From Microvelia longipes (lineage: Eukaryota > Arthropoda > Insecta > Hemiptera > Veliidae), in assembly GCA_018340805.1 (NCBI GenBank), contig JACMZG010000008.1, forward strand, positions 13,918,038-13,982,037: a stretch of DNA of 64,000 nt. Reading direction: 5' to 3'. Position numbers and translations under genes: made by a program. The notes under the pieces are model-generated. The model was not told where the DNA came from and did no database searches. It saw only the letters and a program-made list of their open reading frames with translations. Position 1 is the stretch's first letter. Each line of letters starts with the position of its first letter. Shown here piece by piece: positions 23,901-39,675 of this stretch.

Positions 23901-26141
23901 AAGCATAAATTTAATAACTCCTATATTCTAAGGACGAGGGAAGAGAATCTGAAGTAGAGAGGATGAGTGCAGCAAATATCATGTGGTTAAGAAAAGTCCT
24001 GAGGTATTAGAGTTTTCAGTTATTAAGTTTAAGTTTAGATTAAGTTTTCAGTTATTAGAGTCTTTGAATTAACTCATAATTATCCCTTCCTAATCTGCAG
24101 TTCTCTTTTGATTTATGCTTTTTGATGATCAGGCGGACATTCAAGTGGCAGAGTGAGAAAGAAATAACTTGTTTAAACTCAAAGTAGATAGTGTAACCAA
24201 TATCGTTCTGACCGGTATTCAGCATTGCTGTTGAGCTAAGAGGAAATAATAGAAACAATGTGACAATTTCACCAAATAGAACAAGGTGACACCTAGTGGC
24301 AGGCTGTGAAACTCCCACCCGTTTTTTTAAGCGTTTCCACCGTCTGCAACAACTAGTCTTTTTAGTTAACTTTACTCTAAATGTAACCCTAGCGGCCATA
24401 ATCTCCTTTTAACATCGGCACACATTTTGAAAGCCTGAAATATGGGACATTCACTTGTCCGATTATATCGGACTTGCTTCACAATCTGTTGACTACTTTA
24501 AAAATTTTGACAGGTCAGTTTAGGTACCAGCGATTTGAAAAAAAAAATCCCTACAAGAAGGGAGGGGGAAAAACTTTGTAAACGAGTTAGGCTATGTTAC
24601 CCGTTTTTTCTTGGCAATATTTTTTATTACATTTCTCTTGTGCAATTTTATTTTATAATATCATTTTCATGATTTATTAGAGAGTAGTTATAGAACCACA
24701 AACGAAGTAACAGGTTGCCGGGTAGGAGGTTATTTCCCTACTGAGGTTATGAGGATAAGGATTTTTTTCCTCCCGGCTGTTGGCCATGTTGACAGCCAGG
24801 TTGGCAGCGGTTTTTCTGATTAGTCAATCCCCAAAATGCTTATAATCATATAAACTAAACAAAGGAATGTAGTTGGAAATAGTGGACGTTTTGATACCCT
24901 AAATAATTTACGGTCATAAATTTACTTGTTGGTTTTTCTACAATGTAACATTCCTAACCAAGAAATTAGGTAATGAGTTAGATTATGCATTGCTACGATG
25001 CTTTCAATATAGAAACAGAATATAAACTTACCAAGAGTTTGATCATTAATATTATTTTTCCACAAGGAGACAACACCAAAACCTCCAGCTCCCAGTTCTC
25101 TCACCTTCTCCCACACACCTACAGTCTGTGACATCTCGGTAGACTTCACTATATCCCACTTAATTAGCTATTTTTATTGAAATCATATGGATAAATTACT
25201 GGACATAAACGATAATACCCCAATTGAGCGTATTAGGTGACAAACTTACTATACCGACAGAAAATTTGAACAACAACAATAAAGCATTTCTCCAAAGACT
25301 TAAACTAAATTAAATCAATGTAACATAAAAATTGACTATGAAAAACTAGTTAAATTAATACAGTTTGCATATTATACAAAAATTAAATTTAAAATTGCAA
25401 AAAAATAAAAATGACCAAATATGGATCACGACAATTTGATAAGAGAAAAAAAGAAAACAAATAATTTTCAAGGAGATAACAAACCCAGGTTTTATAAATG
25501 TAAAAAGTATTCCAGGTTTAAACTAAATAAATAAAATATTGCTAATTACATGCATGAATATTTTGTTTTATTATATTTTGTTGTTACATCACATTTTACT
25601 ATTTTGCTACTTGTCATCACTTCGCCTCACTGGCCTATTTTGCAGGCCAGTCTAATACATATAGCCATGTATAAGACTAGCATATGTACCAAGTTTCATC
25701 ACATTATCAGCATTAGTTCAATTTTTATAAAATGAATTGTGTACGTGTTTTAGAATATTGTAAAATAATTTAATTGAGTAAAAGTTTGGTACAATTAGTG
25801 TATTGGATTATCGCTTGAATAAGACATATATCTATGGTTTTTGTTGGATCATAAAAGTTAGACGGCATGAAGCGTGGTCATTGCCTGAATGGGTGACTGC
25901 TAGAAATGAAACGAATGTATTTACCATCTGAGGACAAGCGAAGCGAGTCCGAAAACGTGTTGCAGTATAAATTTGGTAATTTTTTTATTCTGATGGTAAA
26001 CGAAGCGAGTCCAAAGCAAGGAGGATTAGCTTAGCGAATACGATGTGGTGAGGAATAGTTCCAAGGTACCGTAGATAAACTCACCTGATGAGGCAAACTA
26101 CTCCAGTTAGCCTCTTGAATAAAACTGGACACGCTTTTCAT
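3886..26141 (-). CDS. IKBKB: Inhibitor of NF-kappa-B kinase (IKK-alpha/beta type), 15 coding exons
   Basis: This is a Ser/Thr kinase of the IKK complex, which phosphorylates I-kappa-B/Relish-type targets in NF-kappa-B immune signalling (family knowledge). Coding exons, 5' to 3': 26141-26085, 25158-25032, 21143-20953, 20120-19929, 19533-19421, 18536-18429, 15136-15029, 13822-13693, 11906-11703, 11032-10812, 8223-8066, 6735-6543, 5338-5180, 4481-4343, 3966-3886. They total 2181 nt, or 726 residues plus TAA, and phase matches at every junction. Kinase motifs: glycine loop GAGGFG at 42-47, catalytic Lys64, alpha-C Glu82, HRDLKPEN at 162-169, DLG at 196-198 (DLG rather than DFG is typical of IKKs), APE at 220-222. 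A ubiquitin-like domain covers about 343-425 and a helical scaffold/dimerisation region about 440-700. Human IKK-beta is 756 residues. No LDWSWL-like NEMO-binding motif is seen near the end. The exon-2 acceptor is ambiguous: an alternative AG would add three residues in frame. The alternative TBK1/IKK-epsilon assignment is disfavoured by the DQNSLC activation loop. The symbol is by homology only; the fly equivalent is ird5. Confidence 0.93.
5511..5757. mobile_element. Fold-back (imperfect palindrome) element in an IKK intron
   Basis: The left arm (from ATAATTGTGCGAGAGATACC) and the right arm (ending CTCGAATAATTATAT) are inverted copies about 90 bp long. Both contain GGAACTGTT and ATCATTGATGGCT blocks, and a short loop separates them. 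A sequence resembling the right flank (ACTACCGAG...CATGAATAGTTGACAC) recurs at about 54630-54690 in a TMEM94 intron, so this is a dispersed family. Confidence 0.6.
6053..6104. repeat. (AC)n microsatellite
   Basis: This is an AC dinucleotide run with a few GC interruptions, followed by a short TA run, in the IKK intron between exons 12 and 13. Confidence 0.95.
7175..7290. repeat. Short tandem repeat of about 50 bp, two to three units
   Basis: The units share AAAGCTTTCTT and then CATCTTTAAA..AAAGATGAATTGCAAATAAA. Each unit also contains a small palindrome around GATC/CATCTTTAAA. It is intronic (IKK intron 11), and the short minus-strand reading frame across it has repeated peptide only because of the tandem repeat. 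Confidence 0.7.
9088..9490 (+). repeat. Family R repeat, plus orientation, diverged
   Basis: It carries the family blocks CATTTGATAAA, CTAATGCTGATAATGAGAT, ACTTGGCACA and AAACCACTCAGAAG, and ends in GGAGGAAAAGTA. It is less conserved than the copy at 45264-46028. Confidence 0.6.
9491..9882 (-). repeat. Family R repeat, minus orientation
   Basis: It contains the reverse blocks GGTGTTTTTAAGAACTCTTCAGTAG, TAGCTCCCAGTGTGTTCATG, ATCAGCATTAGTTCAAT and GCAAAGCAAGTC, and ends at CACGGTACCC. It is fused head-on to the plus-oriented copy immediately before it. Confidence 0.65.
11410..11655 (+). repeat. Family R repeat, partial
   Basis: It shares GTCATTACTGTAGCTTAATGACTTC, CTCTAGTAAAAATACAC..GGGAGCTATGATGATA and ACTACTCAGTATGCC with the family and ends near CTTTTCCTATATTCC. 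It lies in IKK intron 9, only about 50 bp from exon 9. Confidence 0.6.
12245..13551 (+). repeat. Family R repeat, longest copy, with internal tandem expansion
   Basis: It begins at GGTACATGGTACCTCGTACC, continues through CACTGACCACACTCGATACTGC, and ends with the terminal palindrome ...GTATATATGAGGAAAAGTA. Its extra length relative to the 765-bp copy at 45264 comes mainly from the 186-bp tandem units at 12392-12888. It sits in IKK intron 8. Confidence 0.75.
12392..12888. repeat. 186-bp tandem repeat, 2.7 units
   Basis: Units start at 12392, 12578 and 12764 (GATAGACAAGCCAGGCACTG), exactly 186 bp apart and almost identical. The third stops after 125 bp at AAAGGTTTAC. Each full unit holds a palindrome (TTATTACGTAAA / TTTACGTAATAA with a 2-nt loop) and several GGTTTACGT sub-repeats. 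It looks like recent expansion of a piece of a family R element. Confidence 0.93.
14399..14478. repeat. (AT)n microsatellite
   Basis: An AT dinucleotide run of about 80 bp with two AAT interruptions, in IKK intron 7. Confidence 0.95.
15188..15526. mobile_element. MITE with terminal inverted repeats of about 55 bp
   Basis: The left end CAACAAAAACACATGCGTGC...TTTAGCGTAAAAAGTTGTGA and the right end, reverse-complemented (CAACAAAGCACATGCGGGC...TCTAGCGTAAAAAATTGTGA), pair along about 55 bp. It is 339 bp and non-coding. The left end starts about 50 bp upstream of the exon-7 acceptor, in the region where a branch point would lie. Confidence 0.7.
16537..16612 (+). mobile_element. hAT-like 5' end, partial
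   Basis: CAGTGATTTTTAACCCTTGGGTCATG, then GGGTCGC and GGGTTGCTAG. This is the typical start of hAT elements (CAGTGgtTcttAACC-like). No matching right end was found, so it is a fragment. Confidence 0.5.
16979..18091. mobile_element. hAT-like element interrupted by family R
   Basis: The left end is CAGTGGCGGACTGACCC; the right end on the other strand is CAGGAACGGACTGGGCAG. Flanking octamers ATTATTTT and ATTATAAT match at 6 of 8, as expected of an old 8-bp duplication. The interior from about 17300 to 18012 is a minus-oriented family R copy, so the hAT element was there first. Confidence 0.65.
17300..18012 (-). repeat. Family R repeat nested in a hAT-like element
   Basis: It contains reverse-orientation family blocks: CATTCTGAGTAGTTTGC, ATCGTAGCTCCCAGTGTATTTATGC, ATGCCAAGTTTCATCTCATTAACAGCATCAG, GGGTGACTGCC, ACTATCTGAGGACTAGC and GCAAAGCGAGTC. 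It ends at the palindrome GGTACCCTGTACC. It lacks the TACTTTTCC end, perhaps lost on insertion. Confidence 0.75.
18622..19345 (-). repeat. Family R repeat with intact terminal palindrome
   Basis: It begins with TACTTTTCCTCATTTATACC followed by GTAGGTATATAGGAAAAGTA, whose arms pair. It continues through GCATGTACTCCTGTATGAGACC and ACAAGTTTCAACTCATTAATAGC to a diverged GTCAGTGCTTGAATGAGTGACC block. It lies between IKK exons 5 and 6. Confidence 0.6.
19421..19533 (-). CDS. IKBKB: IKK exon 5: DLG motif and activation loop
   Basis: This exon runs from KLIDLGFAK through the activation loop [12 protein letters not shown] to YIAPE. Compared with human IKK-beta (DQGSLCTSFVGT), the first regulatory serine is kept (Ser207, equivalent to Ser177). 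The second (Ser181) is replaced by Thr211, with a serine one residue earlier. The loop should still be phosphorylatable, but the classic SxxxS spacing becomes SxxS or SxxxT. The preceding exon has a longer hairpin between HRD and DLG, rich in Ser and Pro, than human IKK-beta has. Confidence 0.88.
20763..20905. repeat. Compound (AC)n-(AT)n microsatellite
   Basis: About 60 bp of AC is followed by about 83 bp of AT with small interruptions. It ends about 48 bp from the exon-3 donor in the IKK intron. Apparent reading frames through it (YIYIYI, VCVCVC) are artefacts. Confidence 0.97.
22461..23357. mobile_element. TIR element, 0.9 kb, non-coding
   Basis: The left end ATACGACACGGCTAAAATCA, then ATTGACAGCGC, pairs with the right end, which on the other strand reads ATATGACACACGGCTAAAATC, then AATTGACAGC. 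The pairing extends about 35 bp. Related, shorter or partial copies share the TTGACAGCGTGGGAAAATAG start at 31598-31747 and 54334-54455. Confidence 0.75.
23855..24005 (-). repeat. Family R fragment
   Basis: It has the CTGAGGACAAGCAAAGCAAGTCC block, then GAGGATGAGTGCAGCAAA and ATGTGGTTAAG, matching the GGTAC-side third of the family. Confidence 0.6.
25640..26072 (-). repeat. Family R repeat in IKK intron 1
   Basis: Reverse-orientation blocks are ATGTATAAGACTAGCATATGTACCAAGTTTCATC, GGGTGACTGCTAGAAATGAAACG, CTGAGGACAAGCGAAGCGAGTCC and GGTGAGGAATAGTTCCAAGGTACC. Its GGTACC end is about 4 bases from the GTGAGTTTA donor of IKK exon 1, and it makes up almost half of the 926-bp intron. Confidence 0.75.
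26085..26141 (-). CDS. IKBKB: IKK coding exon 1 (start codon)
   Basis: This exon encodes 19 residues beginning [13 protein letters not shown] and ends CATCAG before a consensus GTGAGT donor. An in-frame TAA lies upstream at about 26163, which supports this ATG. The N-terminal extension before the kinase domain is longer than in vertebrate IKKs, and its function is unknown. The exon joins in phase 0 to 25158-25032. A copy of repeat family R ends about 4 bases beyond the donor consensus. Confidence 0.75.
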
Positions 26142-26459
26142 CTTTTGAAAGTCAATAACTTAGAGTCAATCACTCTAATTAAAAACTTAGAGTCTCCCAA
26201 AGGAAAGATAATATAAAATCATTATTATACACATTTTTTTAGTGAATTTCCAAAGTTAAAATGAGGTTGGGGTTATGGAGGAGTCGAAGGGAAAAAGTCT
26301 TACTGAAATATTGGGGGAATTCACACACGCGTATATGTATGTGTAAACATACACACACACATAAGGTCTGTGTGAATGAAAACAGGCAAGAAATAGAATT
26401 AAACCTTTAAATAATTTTCCCTTTAAATAACTTTCTAATTAAAAACTTAAGAGTCTTTA

Positions 26460-26664
26460 TTTCCTCTGCAAAGGCTAATATCTCTTTGACCAAAGAAAAG
26501 ATAATTTTATTTTTATTTTATAGTCTTGTTAAATTTTCCATTTTGATGTTTACTACTAATTTATACTTTAACTTATTTTTTTTATCTTAATTTTGTAAAT
26601 TTTTTTGTATCTTGATTTTTGTATATTGGCTCACGCCGTTAACTATAAATAAATAAATAAATAA
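26460..26664 (+). mobile_element. 3' end of a non-LTR retrotransposon
   Basis: AAAGGCTAATATCTCTTTG begins a T-rich stretch that ends GGCTCACGCCGTTAACTAT and an AAAT tandem tail (TAAATAAATAAATAAATAAAT). This layout, a T-rich 3'UTR and short tandem tail, is typical of non-LTR elements. There is no coding sequence. Confidence 0.55.
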
Positions 26665-26792
26665 ATATAAAATCATTATTAAAACACAAGTGCACAGTAA
26701 TAAAATTACCTAAATTATTTCATTTGTAATTCAATATCATCTTAATTTTTAATTAATTATTACAATTAAAATTTTAATATTGAACTATTACA

Positions 26793-26998
26793 CATTTTCC
26801 TTCTCAAAAAATTAAGTACTTTAACATTAAATAGAAATAATTATTAGACATCTTTCCTTCTCAAAAAATGAAAAAAGTTTAACACTAAATAGAAATAAAT
26901 ATTACAATCTTTCCCTCTCAAAAAGTTTAACATTAAATATGAATAAATATTACAATCTTTCCTTCTCAAAAAGTTTAACATTAAATAGAAATTATAAT
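26793..26998. repeat. Tandem repeat of about 54 bp, four units
   Basis: Each unit reads TTCCTTCTCAAAAA, then GTTTAACATTAAATAGAAATAAATATTACAATC, with small indels. It lies 650-860 bp upstream of the IKK start codon. Confidence 0.8.
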
Positions 26999-27330
26999 TA
27001 AAATTACTAGAAAGGAACAAATTTTTAAATCCTTATCAATAAATATAATTTTATAATAATTTTAATTGATTAATTATATCTTTCATTTATAATTGATACA
27101 ATTATACTTGTGTCAACCTTTGAAACAATTGAAACGTGGCCTTAATGACTATTATAAAAATAAATTAATAATAATTTTGGGTTTATTAATAATTAAATGA
27201 GGGTCTCATGTGGTATGGAGTTCCTCTTATTGAGTTTGGACTTCTAGGTCTCGCACTGAAGGGCTGACATGCAGGAGTAGTAGCACTGTAACATAAATAT
27301 ATATTTATGTAACATAAATAGAGTAGACTA

Positions 27331-27930
27331 AGCTACGGAATAATAATGTGGGGGCATACTAACACTAATCAGCTGCTACTTATCCAAAAAAAAGATGATA
27401 AGAATTATTTTAGGACTGCTACATGACGAGACTTGTTTACATCACTTTGTCACTAAAAATTATGACTGTAGTCAACTTATTTATCTATAACAGCCTCCTC
27501 TATGTTAAGACTCATACTGACCTCTTTGACAAGAACAACAACACCCATAACTATAACACTAAAAACAAAGACGCCCTGGTTATCCCGCCCCACAGATTAG
27601 CCAAGTCAGAGGTTGGTCATAGCATTCTTGGTGTAAAATTCTTTAATTACTTTGAAAAGAAAATTCAGGACTTGCCTGAAAAATTATTTAAAAAGCATAT
27701 AAAAGAATTTCTAGTTAATAATCCTTTTTATTCACAACAAGAATTTATAAATAATATGCAAACAATTAATAATAATAATTAAGGACTTTTAGATGAATTG
27801 TACATAATTATTTATAATATTTTAATCCTAGTTTTAAGTATTAATATTAAGAGAATTGACAATTTACTATTGTTTTATGGTTTGTAAAACTTAATGTGAA
27901 TAAAGTATTTATTATTATTATTATTATTAT
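27331..27930 (+). pseudogene. 3' fragment of a non-LTR retrotransposon (RT C-terminus)
   Basis: The frame SYGIIMWGHTNTNQLLLIQKK, then after a one-base slip in an A run MIRIILGL, and then HNYNTKNKDALVIPPHRLAK ... KEFLVNNPFYSQQEF, resembles the thumb and C-terminal region of jockey/RTE-like reverse transcriptases. An AATAAA and a (TTA)n tail end the element at about 27930. It is truncated at the 5' side and inactive. Confidence 0.75.
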
Positions 27931-28194
27931 AAATATAACAAATTATAACCAACCGCCAAAAAAAAAACTACTTTTTGTTTATACTACTCACTGATTAGGT
28001 TAGTTAGTACTATACATTCCTCTATGATACTACTGTTTATTTACTTTTAAACTTAAATACCTTGAAAAATGTGGCAGCCAGAGATTCTGTTAATGTCTAA
28101 TTGTATTCAGAACACTTTAAAGTAGTATTTAAAATAAATAATGCTTTTTAAACAATATCTGAAATTTTGGGCAACCTCCAACTTAATTAATCAT

Positions 28195-28360
28195 TTAAAT
28201 TAATTAAAAATATTTAAGCTTTTATAATTAATTATAAATAATTAAGCTTTTATAATTAATTATAAATAATCAAGCTTTTATAATTAATTATAAAAGGTAA
28301 TAGCTTTTATAATTAATCATAAATAATTAAATATAAAAGGTAATAGCTTTTATAATCGAG
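28195..28360. repeat. AT-rich tandem repeat, about 31-50 bp units
   Basis: At least four imperfect units carry AGCTTTTATAATTAATTATAAATAAT. The units are themselves palindromic around TTATAATTAATTATAA. It lies immediately downstream of the putative RNF212-like stop codon, probably within its 3'UTR. Confidence 0.8.
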
Positions 28361-28376
28361 TTATGAATTTTTCGAT

Positions 28377-35026
<6,650 letters not shown>

Positions 35027-35222
35027 CTCTGTTCAGAAAACTGTTAACATGCATACCTGATCCAACACATTTTGTACATGCAACAAAAATAAACACGATG
35101 CCAAAAATGGAACCTAACATAACTTCCGTTTCTTAAACCTAAACATCATTAAAATACACATACTGTTTTACTATGACCGGCTATTTAGGCTTAAATGGAT
35201 TGAAACCTTTCCAAGTACCTTT

Positions 35223-35256
35223 TCAAAACCTCAAACAAATGTGTTTGAGGTTTTGA
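35223..35256. repeat. Perfect 15-bp hairpin
   Basis: TCAAAACCTCAAACA pairs exactly with TGTTTGAGGTTTTGA across a 4-nt loop (AATG). It lies about 200 bp upstream of the RNF212-like start codon. No downstream T run or stem extension suggests a microRNA; the role is unknown. Confidence 0.85.
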
Positions 35257-36809
35257 TGGACTAAGAACACTTGTTTTTGGACAAAAGTTTTATCAAATTG
35301 GGTTGAGCTATTTGGCCAACATATACACCAACTTTTTTTAACAATTTCGAATCTCTGGGTGCAGAAACATGGGCTTAGACGAAATCATTTCTTGGTAAGC
35401 TTCCTCTCTTTATAAGAGATATCTAAAGTGGTATATAAAAGAATACAATAGTAATAATATGGTCATATTTAGTAATGCATAGTCATGTATATTACTTTAG
35501 AAGAAGGGAAAGAAAACGGAGACAGTATCAATAATTATTATTTATGAAAGCATAGAATTAATATTGATGATTCACCAATAAAAGTAAAATTGAAGTAAAA
35601 ATGTTTATTGGAAAAATTAACTGTTCACTATTTTTAACTAGATTGTGTTCAAAAGAAGGAAAAACTAAACAAACTTTTTACAGTTTAGCCAACTTACAGA
35701 AAAAAAATAATACGGCAGGCAAAGTTTTTTGCGTTTTAGGTTTTATTATCTCTGGTTTTTTGCAAGGATCTTGCAAGGATATTGAATAAAGATTCTTGGT
35801 TTTTTGGGCCCCCGATTTCTGTAAACCGTATTTACTTACGATTTTTAAATAATTTAGTCTCTTCTTATTTATTATTTTAAAATCGAGGAAGTTTAATCGT
35901 AAGCATTGTCTACCCAGCTATCATAACGAACCTTTATTTTGTAATATTTTAACCAATCTTTAATTAATTTCAACTTAACAAAAAACTTTAATTTAATATA
36001 TTAAGATTACGCATATATTGATTATATAGGTACTCTATTTAAAATAAGGACTAAAAGGTTTTGAACAAATAATACTTTTCCTGTGATAATGAAGTTTAAA
36101 GAGTTCCATGTGAATATGCATTTTACATTTGTGGGCTAAGTTTGTGGGTTATTGATTGAGCGGGATATTTTTGCTTTGTCACATTTGTAAAAGTAGCCTT
36201 CATTACCGCACAATATCATATAAGCGAATACATCAGCTGTTTTGTATAGTTGTTGATTTGATTGTTTGTGTTTGTTTTTGTGTGGTTTTCTTGTGTATTA
36301 CAAATTCATTTACAGCTATTACAATCTTAACATTGTTTTGTTTTTTAACGTTTAATTAATCTAAGTTGATTGTATATAATGCAGGAAAAAACTGAGTAGG
36401 TTTTCTTTTTATTAATTTGTTTTCATTTTACTCTATTGTTTTATCTGCTGTTAAGATAAGAAGCGAATTGAGTTATCATCTTTTATTTCTAAAGTTTTGG
36501 ACATTAAACTGAAACAACCAACCTTACAAATGTCAAAAGAAGAAAGTTTGGCCCCTAGGGCTACTGTAGCGCCTTGAGTTACTGTAGAGAAGGTTATGTA
36601 AAGTATTTGTTCCCTGTCAATGAAGGTTTTTTTGTGACAGAGATTAGTAAAAAAATAACAAGATAAAAGATTTTTCTCTTCGGACAAGAATAAAACAACA
36701 CAGAGGTAAAGTGATATAAAAATGAGGGGTTGGCAAAGACAGTTAGTACGTTAACACACACTTCTAAATCCCTGGTTCGTATTAAGTGCGATATCTTAAT
36801 ACGATAATA

Positions 36810-38760
36810 TTAGCTGTATGAGCCATGCGGAGGGAATCCAATTGGATACACTTGAACAAGGGAGATAAAAATCTGAATGGATCCCCCGATACGCTGCATG
36901 TACCTTTAGAGGCAATCGTTTTTAACAGATAACCTAATCGTTAAACTTTTATTTCACATAAATATTACCAGATTTCATTAAATAACTTTTGAAATATTTT
37001 TTTTCTTAGCTTTATTATTGTGCAAAGAAATCACAATTTAATTAAATATATTTTTTGTTTTAAACTTCTTTATAACTAAAAGTGAACCTTCTCCTGAAAA
37101 GATGCGATGGTTTTGCTGGATTAGTTATCACGTAATATCACTTGATGGACTAAACAAATATGGCGCAAGAACCGTATTTGTTATTATATCGGATACGGAT
37201 ACAGTTAATATCGTATTATATGATATGGAATACGATCACTTGTTAAATATGCTGTGTGTTCATAGTAAGTGATCTGACTCCCACCTTTTCCCTTATGGGT
37301 GAGATGGACCAGCTTTCAATCAAGGAGGAATCTAGTTTAATTACTGTGCCACAAGTCAGCTCTAGTTGTTCATCCATACTGCTTTGTTGATTTATATCTG
37401 TTGCTAAGCAATGGTTAACAAAGAACACCATTTTTAACATATAAACCAAATTAAAAAATCTGTTTGAACAGGTTGTTTAGTTGGTGTAAATTAAAATGAT
37501 AGAGGGATATGTTGCGCTGCAATGTGGATATTTGGAGGAAAGTGATAGTCTCTATCTCTACGCCGATCCCTCATTTTATATAACTTTACACAGAGGGTTT
37601 GTTTATGTCAATATATTTTAACTGTTGACATGCATATATTATTCTTATCTGTTGGTATCTCAATAAATTGACAACCATTTAAAAAAGGAATACATTTTTT
37701 TAAAATAAAGTTTTTAAAAATCATTTTTGTTTTACTCTCACTAGTATTTTAGGGAAGCTGACTCACTATAGTTATATTACAACTTTAGAGGGTATTATGC
37801 ATTTGGGACAGTTAATGCATTAAGACATGTAGATAGTGTTAATTACAATAGTTAAATTTGGTTAAATATGCTGTAAAAACCATGCAACTGGAATCCAGTT
37901 GGATATGCTAGAATGCAGGGTATTCCAGCAGATACTATAGAATTTTTTTTTTATATAATAAATTCTTTATTAAATAAATTACAAATTACAAAATAATTAA
38001 GATCACTCCCCTGATACGCTGTGTATACCTATATAAAGGTGATTGTATTTAACGTATAATATTTTTGATTTCGCTTTTTATAACTAAATAACTTTTCAAA
38101 TATTGTTTTTTCAGTTGATCAATATGTTGTAGTAAGTAAGTCCTTTTTAACTGATTTTTAATATTTAAAGTCCAAGAACGGGATAATAAAAGAAGAATTA
38201 ATGTGGTGATGTTTCAGCCAAACGTCTTGGCCGAAATGCTCCACATTAATTCTTCATTTATTATCCTGTTCTTGGACTTTCAACATAAATTTTTTAAGTG
38301 TCACTTTATTATTTTGCTAGAATTTAATCCAATATATTCTTTTGTTTTTAACTTCCTTATAACCTAAGTGAACCTTTACATGTATGACATCATCAAACCC
38401 AATCGACTAAACACATACGGTGCAAGAACCAGATCGTATTGAATGCCCATACAATACAATCACCAGTTAAAATGATGTGTCATTGTAGTAAGTGTATCAA
38501 ATCTGTAGATCATATTCAATCCACTAGTTAAATACACAGTATGGAGAGGGAATCCAATCAGGGGAGATGAAATCCTATCCACTCAGCCAATATGCCGAAA
38601 GAACCTTGAGGAGCAATCATACCTTATTAGTGAACTATTATTTCACTTAAGTACCAATTTTTATCAAATAGCCAATACATAAAGAAATCAAAATTAAAAG
38701 AAAAATATTTATTTTTGTTTTTTAACTTTAAGCTGAGTTTACTGGCGTCATAATATTATA
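36810..38760. repeat. Degenerate large repeat, three copies
   Basis: Copy 1 is about 36815-37250, copy 2 about 37870-38470, copy 3 about 38520-38760. Shared landmarks in order are GGAATCCA(A/G)TTGGATA, CC(C)GATACGCTG, GCAATCGT/GATTGTATT with TTAAC, TTTTTAACTT(C/T), AAGTGAACCTT and the GGCGCAAGAACC / GGTGCAAGAACC block. It is non-coding. Copy 2 is split by the fold-back at 38167-38280. Confidence 0.6.
38167..38280. mobile_element. Palindromic fold-back MITE
   Basis: AAAGTCCAAGAACGGGATAATA...AATTAATGTGG mirrors CCACATTAATT...TATTATCCTGTTCTTGGACTTT. The arms are about 50 bp with only a few mismatches, and the whole element is 114 bp. Confidence 0.85.
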
Positions 38761-39675
38761 AAAGTATAATTTTATCAAAAGCTTTGTATAATGTCAATGA
38801 ATACATTTGTTGTAAAATTGTTTAAATTGCTTGTATATGATGTTAATTGACTAAACCTATTGTAAATTACTCTTAATGGTTGTAAATGAAATTCTAAAAA
38901 AAATAAACTGTAGGTAATCAATTGGGAACAATCATTTAATTCACCTACTGCTGTGCAATAGTATAACAACTGAGTACAAGGACGGGTTTTATATAGCAAG
39001 ACAGGTCATAATGCAAAGAGGGGCCCTAGGTAGATATTTAGTCAAGGAAACAAAAATTGTATGTAGAGCATGTAGTTATATGAGCTGAGCATTCATGTTT
39101 TATTAGTTACTATAGAGAGAGAACAAAACTTTTGTTTTCTTCTGCTATTTTTATGAAAATGTATAGTGGGACCCAAGAGTAACAGATTTGTAAGTTATAT
39201 TTCTAAAATTTAAACAGAGCTTATGAGTTGGATTTTTTTATTTATTTGCAAAATAAATAAAATAAAAACGGGCCCTAGAGAGAGCTTTGTTATTGGTTTA
39301 TAGTTAAAATTTTGCACACCTCTAACATTTTGGCGCATCAGTCCCAAAATAACACTCAATCAACTCTTTTAGGCACTTGGCTCTTTACGAGCATTATTTT
39401 TCAATCCTAAAAAATAAATATTAAGGTTATTGCCTATTTTTTGGGGTAATAGGCTGTAGCTTGACCCTTACCATAATCAAAGTCTGCCTTGGCAAGAACC
39501 TATATGGACAATACATATGAATTAAGTATCATAAATATGAATTTATAATTTCTTTAAATGCTTAGATACCCTTTAAACTAGCTAGGTTGAGGAGTTTTTC
39601 TTATTTTCTTTTTATCCTACATGTAGAGATTTTTTGGGCTGATCATATTTTGTAATGTTTTTTTTTATTTAATAG

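Larger units (their letters stand above)
21144..25031. other. IKK intron 2, repeat-filled
   Basis: This is the largest IKK intron (3.9 kb). It holds a TIR element at 22461-23357, a family R fragment at 23855-24005, and a hAT-like fragment around 22050-22120 (the reverse strand reads GGGGCTCTCAAACTTTTTGT, a common hAT start). A comparatively GC-rich stretch (24050-24830) carries a 114-codon minus-strand frame without homology I recognise. Confidence 0.6.
26142..28376. other. Spacer between the RNF212-like gene and IKK
   Basis: It should hold the IKK promoter and 5'UTR and the RNF212-like 3'UTR. It contains a retrotransposon 3' end (26460-26664), a roughly 54-bp tandem repeat (26793-26998), a second retrotransposon 3' fragment (27331-27930) and an AT-rich tandem repeat (28195-28360). 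No NF-kappa-B site or other promoter motif can be assigned with confidence. Confidence 0.6.
35027..39675. other. Intergenic region between divergent RNF212-like and TMEM94 genes
   Basis: It should include both promoters and perhaps a TMEM94 non-coding first exon. It contains a perfect 15-bp hairpin (35223-35256), a degenerate non-coding repeat present three times (36810-38760), and a fold-back element (38167-38280) inserted in the second copy. No coding exon with flanking splice sites is apparent. Confidence 0.6.

Noticed and set aside
24055..24399. 114-codon minus-strand frame beginning MAARVTF
   Set aside because: It lies inside IKK intron 2 in a GC-richer patch; no domain, no splice context, and basic low-complexity composition. 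Probably part of a repeat.
27423..27782. Considered as a host gene of 119 codons
   Set aside because: The peptide resembles non-LTR reverse-transcriptase C-termini and ends in a (TTA)n tail; a retrotransposon fragment.
36156..36359. 67-codon plus-strand frame, hydrophobic
   Set aside because: No similarity recognised, and T-rich composition gives hydrophobic codons by chance. It might overlap a TMEM94 non-coding first exon, but nothing shows it.
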